The notes under the pieces are model-generated. The model did not search any database, was not told the DNA's origin, and saw only the letters and a program-made list of their open reading frames with translations. A program made the position numbers and the translations under genes. Below, in pieces: positions 47,054-59,674 of a DNA stretch of 64,000 nucleotides. Position 1 is the first letter of the stretch; the number at the start of each line of letters is the position of its first letter. The stretch lies in assembly GCF_010389155.1 (NCBI RefSeq), contig NC_057766.1:30203516-30267515 (forward strand). The letters run 5' to 3'. The DNA is from Erigeron canadensis (taxonomy: Eukaryota > Streptophyta > Magnoliopsida > Asterales > Asteraceae).

Positions 47054-48020
47054 ATGTAATTATGACAAGATGAATGAAGTGAATTAAAGTGGATGCATGT
47101 GAATTTATTGATTAGAAGATTTTAATTAATGGAAAACGAAAGTAAGAAGAAGGAACAAATTGATCATGTATTATGGAGTTGTCCGAAATTTGCAATCTTC
47201 CGGATGATATGCATGCATTCCATAAGATGAACAACGCGTACGGAAACTACTTCATGGTCAAACCCTCTAACCTTATACTACTTGCTATTTTTGGACAAAT
47301 TTAGCTTAAATATGTTTCTTGGAATATGGTACGTACCAATTTAAAGAAAGCATAAAGTCATATCATTAAACTAGATTACGGTTCATGCATGCGAAAAGTT
47401 TCTCCTATGTAAAATATATATGTAGTAAGATATTATGCTCATTGAATGTCGATCAATAATCACAAATACATAAGACCGGCCAAATTTCATTGACACACGA
47501 CCAAGATGGAAAACTTGAAGTACATCAATACATGCGTTATGGATAATAATACATAGAAAACTAAATGAATCACGAAATTAATAAGCAACTTAAACTGAAA
47601 TCAACCAAGCGTTCAACAGGAATCCGAATTTTGTTTTCCCTACTACCTTAAGAAATAAGCCCAAGTAAATATTTATTATTATTTTTCCATTAGGCCCGAA
47701 TCCAAATGTTGTTCCAGAGCAATTTAGCTCTTGTTGACCTTCTCCTGCAAATAAGTAAAGTATTAACACTTAAGTTCAGTACAATACTCGGTCACTGAAG
47801 TTCAGTACAATACTCGGTTTGTATGTACTGATTTGTTCAAAACACCATTGCTTTTCATACTAAAACATTATTAGTATGTTTTTTTATGTATTTAGTTGTA
47901 TTGTGTTTTTAAAATTAATGAAAGTTTAGGGCTTATATGAAGTTTTGTATTCATGTCTAATATAATAAACTAGTATCCTTAAAAAAAAAAAAAAAGTCAA
48001 AGTCAAACTATTGCGAACTG
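47054..48020. other. Upstream region of the His-rich gene
   Basis: Probable promoter and intergenic DNA. GTTCAGTACAATACTCGGT is repeated in tandem near 47776-47820. No gene is supported. Confidence 0.35.
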
Positions 48021-48024
48021 CGAG

Positions 48025-48190
48025 TTGCGATTTCGCGTTTTTTTGTTGCGATTTCCATTTTTTGTTGTGATTTTGGTATTTTTTGTTGCGATTTTGGCAT
48101 TTTTTGTTGCAATTTCGCGTTTTTTGTTGCGATTTCACGTTTTTTGTTGGAATTTCGCGTTTTTTGTTGCGATTTTCATTTTTATTTCGG
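48025..48190. repeat. ~21-bp tandem repeat
   Basis: About eight imperfect copies of TTTTTTGTTGCGATTTCGCG, varying at the last bases (CATT, GGTA, GGCA, CACG). The same array reads through in several frames, so the apparent ORFs on both strands here are artefacts of the repeat. Confidence 0.85.
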
Positions 48191-49735
48191 TTTTGTTGGC
48201 TATTTTTGTGATAATCTGAAAAACCTTGACTTTTTTGATATGATCGTAACGAAAATTGTCTATTGTCGCGACTTTCTCTTGTTTTTATTGTTATTGTTAT
48301 TATTATTATCTATTTATTATGGCATAATTATTTGAATTACGGGCGATGAAATTAAGTTTAATTAAAGATTGGCTATAAAGTTTGTTATTAGTAGTTAGCC
48401 CATAACTATTGATGTAATTCGTAATTTAGTAATTGTTCTTGAATTATATATAATTTTTTTAGTGCTTACCTGTACTAAATAAAAGAAAAAAAAGCAGATT
48501 GTTTTAGCAAAATGTATCCTCGTAAATAAATTTTTTTTTCCCCATTTTTTCCAGCTTATATTGTGTTTTATTGCAATCTTTTGTTATTGTTTTTTGTTAT
48601 TTGCTCTATATTGTGTTGTATTTAATTTGGCGCAGAATTGTTGTTGTATTTATTGCATAATTGTGGTTGTTTTGTTGTACGTTGATTTTATGCCGAATTT
48701 GGTGCAAAGTTATGGTTGTTTTAAACTGTTAGTGTGCACAGTTGTTGTTGTTTTCATGTGGGTTTTTAGCTGAAAATTATAGATGTGTTTTGTTGCAGCT
48801 GAAAATTATGGCTATATCAAACGGTTATCTACGCTTTTGGCTCTGTTTTGGTGATTGTTGTTTTAAAGTTTGAAGTTAAATTTTTGAGCCCCGCTTTAAA
48901 AATTCATGGATCCGCCACCGGTAAGAAGTTAGGCATAATGTCATACTAACACACTAAATATATATAGCTTAATTTTATTAATTTTTAATTCATTCATAAT
49001 TTTTTCCTAACAAATCACATTATTTTCTCAACTATTAACAATCTATGTGAACTATCACAAAAAGTTACTAGAGGTTATCTAAAAAAGTTATTTAAAGTTA
49101 CTAGATGTTATCTTAAAAAGTTATTTAATTATTTCCGTCGCATGACACATGCATCATGCTTGTTCTATAAAAATCCTAATTATGATTAAAAACATCGACG
49201 CATCATGCAAAGTCCAAAAGACACCACACGGGCGCATATTCTCGCACTCGCCGTCTCGACTTCCACAAGAAATGCTTAAGCGGACACCTAGCCTTCAGCC
49301 TTCACAAACGACATAGTAGGACAAACTTTAGTGCCAAAGTTTGTAAAATAATCCGCACATGGATTCCCTTTTTTGCTAGAATACAAATATCAAAACTAAA
49401 TTTATAACACTCGAATGACCTTTTCAATGTATGATGAAAGGGGGAAAAACTTGACAAAAGTGAGTTTTTGTTAGCTTATGAAGATTAAAATGGTCCTTAT
49501 ATGTGATGGTCTTTGTTTTTGTTTCTTTTGTTCCCAAACTGTAAATTATTGTTGATTTAACAAAAGATTGATTGATTGTGGTTTTAATTTGGAGTATAAA
49601 CGAGTCAAGTATACACAAGTAATTTGACATTTGGGCCATTACGCCTATCAGATATTTGGGCCCAAACTTGAATAAAATTTTATTTGTTAAATCTTACAAA
49701 ATTTAGAAAAAACTTATAATGACAGTTTTTAAATA
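48191..49735. other. Intergenic, no gene seen
   Basis: Rich in TTGTTGTTTT-type simple sequence (48560-48860), which produces spurious Val/Phe/Cys-rich frames. No supported gene. Confidence 0.35.
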
Positions 49736-49739
49736 AATC

Positions 49740-49830
49740 AGCATTGGTATCAGCCGTTGGTTTCAAACCCGAGACCCTCTTATTATTATAAATTCTCTGC
49801 CATCTATTATATTCTAGGTCAACATATAAA
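49740..49830 (-). mobile_element. Possible degenerate SINE
   Basis: On the minus strand GGTCTCGGGTTTGAAACC (plus about 49760-49780) resembles a pol III B box. An upstream ATGGCAGAGAATTT could be an A-box remnant. No target duplication. Confidence 0.3.
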
Positions 49831-51094
49831 ATAGCTCGACTCAACGCGAACTTAGTTCACCCACCTATACCAACAAAACACATGCTCCAACTAAAAAAGA
49901 CTTTTGGGGATATGAAGGTATTGGGTTATGTTTTTACATAAAGCGTGATTTATTGGGTCAGAAGAGTTGCTTGAAGATATTCTTTATAAAATAAATAACT
50001 GCTAACAAAATGGTACTCAGAGTCACGGATTGGAATGTTTTCCCATAAATTTACACCTTTTGGGGATATATAATATTATTTTGATTATGAAAGTCTTGTA
50101 AAATTCACTTTAACGAATCTCATTAAGCTTGACTAATCTACGCTAATAAGGCAATCAAGACTTATAAAACTTAACCGAATATTAATTCTTAGATTATTTT
50201 GACTCGACTAATCTTACACATTCTCTCCCCTCAAAGTCAGTCTAAATGAGCTCGACTAAATAGTTGGTTAGAAGTTGAACACGTTTAGATGTACCTTAAA
50301 ATTCTAGTTGCAAGTTAAATGAATAATGTGAAGAGTAGTTTAAAGTTTAAACAATGAAAATATCATTCTTTGACTTGTGGTGAAGATACACACAAATCAA
50401 ATACATTACTAGGCCAACTTTCCAAGAGGAGCATCAAAATTTGAGGCTATGATTATACCAATGCGTAGCAAATGGGCACCATCAAAATCTCAATCATTTT
50501 CTTCGACATTTTCTACCCCCTATTTTCCATTTATTTACCACTTTTACCATTATATCATCTCTCCAACAAAAAACATACCCCCAAAACTCCATATATCCAC
50601 TTTATCCAAAATCTTCCATCTTATCACACTTTGTTTCTACATTTTTCAGTGACAGATTGTACCTTTTGTTATCCACTTGTTGCACTCTTTTCTGGTAAGC
50701 CTTGCAAGCCTGCCTCCATGGTCCCTTTAGTTTTAACTATAACAAATTCTTTGTAGATAATATATATATGTTTATGAATCATTATATATATTTTGCAGGA
50801 TGTGTGACATGTTCTAATAAAAGATTATACAACCTCTACTTAAAACAGCCATGATGAATTATCAAGTAACTCCAATTCTACATCTTTTTTAAACATTTTT
50901 GTGTCTATATTATTTGATAAAAACATGTAGGTATATTTTATTACATTACATTATAAGTTTATTTGAGACCTTATACTATGTGTAGAAAAGTAAAGAAAAA
51001 CAAATAAAATCTATAACTAAACTATATATAATGATTTATTATATAACTTTGATTCAAATTGTTATAGCCATCACAAAGTAAAAACCAATCACCA
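49831..51094. other. Upstream region of the WEB-family gene
   Basis: No exon with the family's usual N-terminal motif (a GEIDT...F.SV..A.. block) could be found here on the plus strand. Contains C/T-rich and AT-rich stretches only. Confidence 0.35.
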
Positions 51095-52585
51095 ATGCAA
51101 AAATCCGAGATGGATAGCGTAGAGTCTGAGCTTTCGGGTGCAAAGAAAGCAGTAAGGGATTTAGCTTTAAAGATAGAAGAATCGAACTCAAGGTCTAGAG
51201 GATCACAAAGGAGACCAAAATGGTGTGAACAAGAAGAAGTAGAAACGTCGATAAAGATAGAAGAGGCTCGATATGCACAAGTGATGAAAGAACTTGAACA
51301 TATGAAACAAGAATTGGCCAAACTTAAGGTTGATATGGCACGAGTGTTAAAAGAAAAACGACACGCTGAGAGATCAGCTAAAGCGTCGAGTTCAAAAAGG
51401 TCTACACTTTCGGCTTCTATTGAGTTGATGAAAAAAGAGATACAAGAACTTGGAGAAGAACAAGCCCTTGTTGAATTTGCTCGAATTGAAGCTGTTAAAG
51501 AATGTGAATCCATTGAAGCTAGAAGAGTTGAAGATTATAATCACTTCCAAACTCGACTTTTGGAAGCTAAAAACAAGGTAGCAGAGAATGGGCTTCAAAT
51601 GACAGTTTTTGAAATGGATACAGAGCAAGAAGGGTTATCTCCTTTAAATACGATAAACGATGAATTAGAGGCTACAAAAACAGAACTTGCAACTATTAAA
51701 GGAGAAGGGTTTAGCTTCATGACATCTATGGATGTGATTCGAGACGAGCTCAAACATGTTAGAGACGAAACGGCTAGATTATATAAAGCAGAACAAAAAC
51801 GAGACTTGGCTGTTCAAAGCCTAAACTCGAAAATCTTGAGGGCTAAAGCAAAACTAGAATCTCTTATATCAGGAGAAAAAAAATCTAACATAGTTGAAGC
51901 AAATTTGGTCACTACTTTACAACAACTAAGAGCAGAAATCGAGACTTCAAAGAAAGATAAAGAAGTTATTGATGAAGAAACCAGAAACATGAATGATGAA
52001 ATTTTGAAAACAGAATCTGAAATTGAAGTAGCTGAGGAAAAATTAGAAACTGCAATGAAGGATTTGAAAGCAGTTAAATTTTCGGAATCTATAGCTTTGG
52101 GGAGTCTAAAAGATTTGATTAATGCGACGGTAGAAGCTAGAGATATGGCATCGATGAATGACTCGTTGATAATGATTACTGGGTTTGAATACGAGTACTT
52201 AGCTGGGAAGGCGAGTGGGGCAGCAGAGGTTGCTGATAAGAAAATTGCGGCTGCTCAGGCTTGGGTTGAAGCTTTGAAGGCAAATGAAAAGGAGATATTG
52301 ATGAAAGTTGAGATGACACAAAGAGAAATTAGTGAGTTAAGTGTAGAAGAGCAAGAAGAAGAAGAAGAAATAGATGGGCCAGATTTACGGGCTAAAGTTG
52401 TGGCTACGCCTAGAAAGTCGATGTACAGGGTTGGGACTGTGGCATCGGTTAAACGTGCTAAGCTGCAAAGGTTAAGGTCTCCTGCAGCCCGGTATTCGGG
52501 CAAGTCAGGTTCATTGAAGAGGGAAAAAGTGATGCCTAAACTGACCAAATTTTTTAGTCACAAGAATGTTGAGATGGATGAGTGA
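51095..52585 (+). CDS. WEB family coiled-coil protein (PMI2-like)
   Basis: A 496-residue protein, almost entirely coiled coil from about residue 5 to 420 (MKELEHMKQELAKLKVDM, SASIELMKKEIQELGEE, LRAEIETSKKDKEVIDEE), with the WEB-family block YEYLAGKASGAAEVADKKIA at about 365-385 and a basic C-terminal tail (SVKRAKLQRLRSP, SLKREKVMPKL). The family (DUF827/WEMBL, PF05701) includes WEB1 and PMI2, cytosolic proteins needed for fast chloroplast photorelocation through actin; other members are uncharacterised. Family members often start with an extra exon. Here the frame is open back to a TAG at 51065, where GTTATAG could be a splice acceptor, so an upstream exon outside recognised sequence is possible. 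The first ATG is 51095; a second is at 51110. Confidence 0.85.
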   Translation: MQKSEMDSVESELSGAKKAVRDLALKIEESNSRSRGSQRRPKWCEQEEVETSIKIEEARYAQVMKELEHMKQELAKLKVDMARVLKEKRHAERSAKASSSKRSTLSASIELMKKEIQELGEEQALVEFARIEAVKECESIEARRVEDYNHFQTRLLEAKNKVAENGLQMTVFEMDTEQEGLSPLNTINDELEATKTELATIKGEGFSFMTSMDVIRDELKHVRDETARLYKAEQKRDLAVQSLNSKILRAKAKLESLISGEKKSNIVEANLVTTLQQLRAEIETSKKDKEVIDEETRNMNDEILKTESEIEVAEEKLETAMKDLKAVKFSESIALGSLKDLINATVEARDMASMNDSLIMITGFEYEYLAGKASGAAEVADKKIAAAQAWVEALKANEKEILMKVEMTQREISELSVEEQEEEEEIDGPDLRAKVVATPRKSMYRVGTVASVKRAKLQRLRSPAARYSGKSGSLKREKVMPKLTKFFSHKNVEMDE

Positions 52586-53390
52586 ATTGTTTGTTGACAT
52601 TGTGTAAGTTTTAAATAAAGATTGTTCTGTATAGATGTAGGCATTGAACTTTTTTTTTTTTTAACATCACGTTTGTATATGTAATTGAGTGGAAACATAC
52701 ATTTTAATACTTGTGTTTTAACATAATACCTGCTATTACAAGTTACAACCGTGGTGTATCAGCTAACAGCTAGGCAACTAGTAGCTACCATGAATCCTAA
52801 GTTATAAAAACCTAGTTTTGGTTTTGGGATGGAAATTCAAAAATAAAAGTAGACGGGCCTGTTGTGATTTGTGAATATATATGTCACATCCGTTTTTGTT
52901 CAGATTAGTGTAAATGGGAAACTGGGTCAAGCGTTCGATCCTAATTCCACTGCACAAACACATTTTTGTTCAGACTACTGTAAAATGACTTAGGTTCTAG
53001 GGAAACGTTATTTATACCTTTAAATTGGGAAAAAAATTGTCTACAATTCGCCTTCATATCGTGTATTTTTTACGATTGGGTCTGACGTTTAAAGACTCTC
53101 TTTGGTAATCCCTACTCTAATCAAAAGAATAATACCTACCAGATAGGCAAAATCTATAATCACCTCCGGTCTTTTGTCACCAAAAGGAAAAGATTTATTT
53201 TTTCTAAACATGGTACTAGATATTAAGCTAAAATAAGAAGTTAAATTTAGTTAAGTATTTCTAGTTAGATGCATATGATAGTTTTACTTTTACTATAAAA
53301 TTCAATGATGAATATTTGACATAAAAGATACAAATTTTTATGTACTTTAACTACAACCTAATAGTTATAATTTTACTATAAAATTCACTG
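52586..53390. other. 3' flank of the WEB gene
   Basis: Includes the 3' untranslated region (AAATAAAG near 52613) and AT-rich DNA. No other gene. Confidence 0.35.
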
Positions 53391-53394
53391 ATGA

Positions 53395-53585
53395 CTAGTC
53401 TAAATGCATCTCACCCAAGGTCTTGAATTCAATCCTTAAAGATGACAAGTCTTGAGGTTTTTTCCTCCGAATACTTGTAACGGCTAATGGTCCATCTCGT
53501 TGTTTAGAGTACGTACAAGGCTTCACTGTTATACAGTGAAGTTTTCTTGATGTCACATACCGACTGAATGTTCAGAAAAAAAAGT
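53395..53585 (+). mobile_element. Probable SINE
   Basis: GGTCTTGAATTCAATCC matches a pol III B box, with an A-box-like TGACTAGTCTAAATGCA upstream. A hairpin-forming CTTCACTGTTATACAGTGAAG and an A-rich tail (AAAAAAAAG) follow. No duplication was verified. Confidence 0.45.
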
Positions 53586-53589
53586 ACAA

Positions 53590-55437
53590 CCTTTCTAAAT
53601 GTATTTAGCAATTTCCTTATATTTGATTGGTGCACTTTTTCTCCAAATACTAAATTACTCAATGGTCACTAAAAGTGACATGGTGAGGTATATGGTTGTG
53701 TTAAAAAAAATCAAATTTTGCTAGTAGTGTTATGGTTAATATGCATAAAGGTGAGGTTATAAAATTATTATATTTTTAATGGTTAACATGTATAAAGGTT
53801 CGATAATTAAAACTTTTTTTTTTCTTTTAAATCAGGGTTAACAGAATTTTATAAAGAAAACACACCAAAAGCTAAAGGTTGGGCTTTATATACATGTGGT
53901 CGTATGCCCGTAACCTGTATCGGATTTTAAAGTTAATAGGTCGGTGATGTTTGGCCTGTGGAAATATCGGAGTACTCTAGACATCGGCTGGCCCAGGTTG
54001 AGATATTATAGAGGTAACAATCATGTGATTCATGTCAATTTGTCAATGACTCAATGAGACTAAGCGACTAAGTAAGCTTGACTTATCAAAAGATTTAACT
54101 GAATCAAGTTTAAATGAGTTTTAACCGAGTTCGAGCTTGATTTCAAGGTTGTTTGAATGTTTAATATATGATATTGAACTTGTGCTTTGAACACCACACT
54201 CGAGTAGGCTCGTCACTTGTTAGCCTAAACGATCCCCGCCTAAATTTTATATAATTATGTAAGTATGTAACTCCATTTAAATATTTCTATACACAATTAT
54301 GATTAAACTTGTTCAAAAAAACACTATATAAAAAGAGAAAATGATCTGTACTACAGACTTTACCTAAGCTTAGGTATTATCACATTAAAAAAAGTTACAT
54401 ATTCAACCTTTGAATTTGATAAACATACATAACCCTCCTGAATTTTACATAAACCCCCCTGAATTTTACAGAATCCTCCTGCTTTACCTAAAATAGATAT
54501 TGCATGCTTTACCTAATATTTCCCATATAAAAATAATCTTAACAATAATAAATCTTCTATCTAGTAAATGAATCGAGCCCAAATTGAAAACTAACCTTTA
54601 AAATACGCATGAGTCAAGCTCAAGTTGAGTTTAAACCTTTAAAAATACTCACGAGCTGAGCTCGACATCTTTAATCACATCAAGTATATTATTATAGTTT
54701 GTATATCAATAACGAAACACTATTTCATTGTAGTTCCAAAAATAAAAATATTACTTTGGCCACGAAACTCTTACAACAACATGACTTTTAAATTACAGCG
54801 TCATTATTACAATTACATCTATGTCTTCTTTTATTTTTTTATTCTTAGCTTTTTATTTATTATTTAATTTTTATTTTTAAATCACTTTGGAGGGGCTCCT
54901 ATGACGGCTTTGCATGTCATCAAAACCGCCAAGGAACGTGTCATCATCCCAACATTCTCTCATTCTTTTCTCTAACTCCCATTTTTTCTATCAACCGTTG
55001 CAAACACATATATACAATATCATCTTTACCATTTCCAAAATCCTTTTAACAAAACACTAACAATAAGGTAATCACTTCTATTCTATCTTCCACTTATTAT
55101 TTCTAATTCTAAGCGTTTTATGCGTAGTGCTCTTCTTTCTTTATCTAATGATAATGATATACTTCATGTAGTTTAGTTTTCACATTTATGTCTGCTAAAT
55201 TATGAAAAAGTAGCATAGTATGGGAATTCACGTACTCTATGCTTGTGACTTGCTTATGGGATGAAGTTTTCATGTCCACGGTAATGGGGTGGGCGAGATT
55301 TTGACTTATATCTGTGACAATTTTCAAACTTTTTTCATTGCCGCCCCAATAAGTTTATCTAAACAGTTGCAAACCATGACACTTATATTAGGACATATGA
55401 TCGAGTGCAGTATATGACCACCAAGCTAGGCACCTTA
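53590..55437. other. Intergenic, no gene seen
   Basis: AT-rich; contains a local repeat of CCTGAATTTTACA (about 54430-54480). No supported ORF or element. Confidence 0.35.
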
Positions 55438-55771
55438 GACTGTCCTCATCAGTTTAGGATATCCATCTAACAAACATCCTAATCACCGTGTCACGTCAGA
55501 TTTTCATCCATCCTTTCCACAAACACCTTTTACCCACAATAATAATATAACCATCCTTCTTACAAACAACCAAATAACTTCCCAACTAATTTTTGCCAAA
55601 CCAATTCATCATCCATCCAATTTTTGTCATCTACCTCCATCCTTCACCATCCTTCTCTACAAACACTAAAGGATGGATACCCTCCACCTCATCACTCACA
55701 ACAATACCCTTCCTACAAACATCCTCCATGTCATCACAAATCACCTATGGATACCCTTATTGTGGATGGTC
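55438..55771. mobile_element. Tourist-like MITE
   Basis: TTA duplications (55435-55437 and 55772-55774) flank ends GACTGTCCTCATCAG and (complement) GACCATCCACAATAAG. The interior is C-rich with several ATCC/CCATCC and ACAAACA repeats on the plus strand. 334 bp, 390 bp upstream of the phosphatase start codon, so it may form part of that gene's promoter. Confidence 0.75.
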
Positions 55772-56164
55772 TTATAATTGTTACATATCCGTTGTTGACT
55801 TTCAAAAAAAAATTATTAAAAAATGGAAACAAAATTACTACTACATATATTACTCCGGTTGATTTTAGTAATTGTAAATTGTGTCTTATTATATATCCCA
55901 AGGATACAAGGATTATAAGCGAATAGTACTTAGAACCATTCTAAAGTTATGTGGTATGGACTATGACAGCTTTGGTTTGCGTAGGGTTTTATTAGTTGAC
56001 ACAATATGACACTAGTATAGTATGCGTGATCATTTTAAATACTCCGTACTTTCTTGTGTAACTTTAACACTTGAACTATCTAAATAATACTCCAATTTAA
56101 ATAGCTGATTCTTTAGTGGTGTAGAGGAAGCATCAAAACAAGCTACACTTCTGCAAACAAGAGA

Positions 56165-57882
56165 ATGATGAATTCACCGCGGACAACACATACTGTAAAG
56201 TCTCATGGACTAGTATTGGTCAGGACTCATATGCACGATTGGTTGATTCTTTCGCTACTACTAGCAATTATCATCATTTTAAGCCTTGTCCATCCTTTTA
56301 ATCGTTACGTTGGAAAAGAGATGACGACTGATCTTAAGTACCCGTTTAGAGATAGCACCATCCCATTTTGGACCGTCCCGGTTAGTTGAACCTTTTCAAC
56401 TCTGTGCAAACATTTTCAAACTAACAAAAGGCGATTATATCTCTCCTAATTCATGATTGTTCTATTAGTTATATGCAGTTTTGTTGCCAATGGCGGTTTT
56501 TCTGGCCTTCTATATCCGTAGAAGAGACGTTTATGACTTTCATCATGCCATATTAGGTGATTGCATATTGCAGTCTGTCATCCTACTCAATTGAATAAAT
56601 TAGTACAGTATAACTTAAGCTTCATTGCTTATCACAGGGCTTTTGTTCTCAACTTTTATAACCGGGGTTATTACAGAAGCTATAAAAGATGCAGTTGGTC
56701 GACCTCGTCCAGATTTTTTCTGGCGCTGTTTTCCAGATGGAATTGATGTACGTTGCTTCACACTTTTATGAATTAACCGTAGAGGTCACAGGATGATAGG
56801 TTTGGGTAACGGGTTGAAACAAGTCATTTCTTAGTAGTGTTCAAAATTGAACGGGTCAGGTTGACCCACAAAACTTCTAACCAATTTGTTTATAAAATTA
56901 TGATAAAAGACTTTTGTAAAGTTTCTTATCACATAATTATCAAAATCGACAAATATACGACTTTGGGCAGTTTTAGTGGTTTGACATGTAACTTGGCCCA
57001 GATCAACTCGTTATTCATAAATGGCGCGAAATTGCATCTCTACTCAATTGATCCATTTTTACTTTCTTTCTGATCCTGGAACCAATAAATTTGTATGCTT
57101 TTGTCTATCGTTTCTCAGCTTTATGATAAATGGGGAGATGTTATATGTCATGGTGATATTGATGTCATAAGACAAGGCCACAAGAGTTTCCCCAGTGGGC
57201 ATTCTTCCTGTAAGCAAAAAGAGTTGTCTTTTTTTCTTGGAGTAATTATGTTTTAAAGTATTTAAGAATCACAATCTGTTTGTCATTTCATTGCAGGGTC
57301 TTTTGCCGGTCTTGGATTTTTGTCTCTTTACTTATCTGGAAAAATACAAGCATTTGATCGAGAAGGCCATGCTGCAAAGCTCTGCATAGTTTTTCTCCCT
57401 TTGCTTGCTGCATCGCTTGTTGCCATTACTAGATTGGATGACTATCGACACCACTGGCAAGATGTCGTTGGTGGTGGACTTTTAGGTGCCTTTAGTTTCA
57501 TACGAGTTTTTTATAATTATCATTTTTGTTGATCGTTAATAACAAGTTCTACGTCTTCCAGGTATCACAATGGCCATATTTTGCTACTTGCAGTTTTTTG
57601 CACCCCCATATCACACTGAAGGTACAAATTTTTTAAGACAAGTTTTGGCCTTTGCTTGACATAACACAACTATTAACTTGTGCTTCCAAAGGTTGGGGGC
57701 CTTATGCATATTTTCGGGCTACAGAGTCATGTGCTAACAACCGAGGTTCTGAACTTCCACCAACTCAAAACTCGACAGGCCAAGTTGAAATTCAGCAACA
57801 GGAGAGGAATTACAATCCAGCAATGGGGAACTCTTTAGATTCAGATATGTCACTAGAAGATCTTGAATCTGGTAGGCAGTAG
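56165..57882 (+). CDS. Lipid phosphate phosphatase, PAP2 family (LPP2-like)
   Basis: Seven exons (56165-56380, 56469-56556, 56638-56747, 57119-57209, 57297-57485, 57562-57621, 57692-57882) join to 314 residues. Six membrane spans are predicted, starting with [20 protein letters not shown]. All three catalytic motifs are present: KDAVGRPRP (Lys about 118, Arg-Pro about 125-126), PSGH (about 163-166) and R-x5-H-x3-D ([12 protein letters not shown], Arg about 214, His about 220, Asp about 224). Motif three begins TR instead of the usual SR. Such enzymes remove phosphate from phosphatidic acid and related lipids at membranes; Arabidopsis LPP2 acts in abscisic acid signalling during germination. 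The acceptor at 56467-56468 is chosen over ATGCAG because it restores the conserved P-L-Y-A-V-L-L-P reading. A hydrophilic Ser/Gln-rich tail ends the protein. Confidence 0.93.
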
Positions 57883-59088
57883 TCAAGATGTCTTGATAAT
57901 GCTAGAAGGCTAGGTTGATTTCTTTCCGATGTTTAGCTTATGGCGTATATAACTTTTTGGTTATAAAATTGTAAATTAGTAATTTGTATCTGCCTTGTTA
58001 TCCTACTGTATGGAACAAATGCAGCTAGTAGGTGTAAATGTTGAACATTTGCATAATTGTATCTGTATGTTATTGCCAATTCCATATGTTAACCTAAGTC
58101 ATTACGGTTGATCAAGATGCAACATGTGTATGTGATAATGTGAAGTTCTCAATTTTGATGTATTTTACATATCAATTTTTATGCTTATTTGTAGATGTTT
58201 TCATTTCAAGTAAGGTTAACTTGACAACTATTCACATATGAACATTTTCACATATGAACATATATAAATTCAGTTATGACTTAATTGTTCATATTTGAGC
58301 AAATTTGTCCCCATATGAACAACAAGTTATAACTTAAAAGTTTTCATAGTTTTTCCAGTTCAAATGTTTTTCACATAAATCTTTTTCTTTCATACTATTA
58401 GCAGACTTGGTCAAAATATGAAGGAAAAAAAAGGGTAATTGGTCAAAATATGTACTTTTATTAATACACATTTTTTTCTTATTTAGTTCAAGGCTTATTA
58501 CCTTGAAACTAATAACTATCGTACTTCTTAAATAAAACCATTCACTGTCATCTTTTGCGGTTTTCAAGTGTTAATACCTTGATAATATATGGTGGAGGTT
58601 AAGATGTAGGCAAACTTTAAATCTATCTAGGTAGAGAGGCTGCTTCTAAGCTCTACCTAAATGGTAAAAAAAACCCTCTGACCTTTGTATAGGATAATAA
58701 CCATCATACTTCTTAAATGTTTCGTCTAACTAATAACCATCGTACTTCTTAAATGTTTTTACTAGACCATTTTATTATTAAGTTGGCTTTTTTTGTAAGA
58801 AAACAAATTAAAGATTGGAAAAGTATAATGGCATGTTAGAGACACCAGAAAATGATAATCTAAACAGAACAAATCAGAAATCGCATAGTAGTTTTAGACC
58901 AAATAACGCTTGCAATAAATAGAAATTCCAACAATAAAATTAAAAACATACGAGTAAAATATTACGGTTCCCGTGTTCCAGATAAAACTACTCCGTATTT
59001 CGGGTGTAATATACACTTATCCAAAAATACAAGGGGCTTAATTATCAAACACCCAAAAACCAAAGGGCATCAAAGTCCAATAAACACC
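57883..59088. other. Between phosphatase and L26 genes
   Basis: 3' untranslated region of the phosphatase gene, then AT-rich DNA. ATAACCATC(A/G)TACTTCTTAAAT occurs twice near 58688 and 58733, with a weaker third copy near 58511. No gene. Confidence 0.4.
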
Positions 59089-59170
59089 AAACCCTAAACC
59101 ACACCATCTTCTCTATATCACTCACCCCACATCCACAATTCCAAAATCTTAACACCCCCAGAAACCCTAA
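59089..59170 (+). promoter_or_regulatory. Telo-boxes of the ribosomal protein gene
   Basis: Two AAACCCTAA telo-box motifs, 59089-59097 and 59162-59170, lie 120 and 48 bp before the start codon, beside C-rich leader sequence (CACCCC, AACACCCCC). These motifs are typical of plant translation-apparatus genes active in dividing cells. Confidence 0.7.
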
Positions 59171-59209
59171 CCGGCCGCCATCTCAAAATCTCAAAAAAAC
59201 CGATCAAAA

Positions 59210-59674
59210 ATGAAGTACAACCCACGAGTGTCAAGCTCCCGTCGCAAATGTCGAAAAGCCCATTTCACAGCACCATCAAGCGTGCGCCGCGTGCTGATGT
59301 CAGCACCACTATCAACCGAGCTCCGATCCAAATACAACGTCAGGTCAATCCCAGTTCGAAAAGACGACGAGGTCCAAGTTCTCCGTGGGACCTACAAGGG
59401 TCGTGAAGGAAAAGTGGTCCAAGTCTACAGAAGGAAATGGGTGATTCATATTGAAAGGATAACTCGTGAGAAAGTCAACGGTCAAACTGTAAACGTTGGT
59501 ATAAATCCTTCAAAAGTTGTTGTGACAAAATTGAAACTTGATAAGGATAGGAAGGATTTGCTTGAGAGGAAAGCTAATGGGCGTGTTAATGGTGATAAGA
59601 GTAAAGGAAAGTTTAGTGTTGATGACGTGGCTGGAACAACTGGTGGTGCTGCTTCTCTTCAAGAGATTGATTAG
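59210..59674 (+). CDS. RPL26: 60S ribosomal protein L26 (uL24)
   Basis: A single-exon protein of 154 residues, close to the plant family length (about 146-150 plus tail). It begins [20 protein letters not shown] and carries the KOW motif ([20 protein letters not shown], about 52-71) and the conserved [19 protein letters not shown] block. The C-terminus ([19 protein letters not shown]) is the variable plant tail. The protein sits near the polypeptide exit tunnel of the cytosolic large subunit. The two telo-boxes upstream and compact intronless structure fit a housekeeping gene. No defect is seen; it should be functional. Confidence 0.97.
   Translation: MKYNPRVSSSRRKCRKAHFTAPSSVRRVLMSAPLSTELRSKYNVRSIPVRKDDEVQVLRGTYKGREGKVVQVYRRKWVIHIERITREKVNGQTVNVGINPSKVVVTKLKLDKDRKDLLERKANGRVNGDKSKGKFSVDDVAGTTGGAASLQEID

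Noticed and set aside
48000..48200. Regularly spaced repeats that might suggest a CRISPR-like array.
   Set aside because: Units are contiguous with no unique spacers, and the DNA is from a plant nucleus.
48025..48335. Overlapping Phe/Val-rich frames on both strands.
   Set aside because: They are translations of a 21-bp tandem repeat and neighbouring T-rich DNA.
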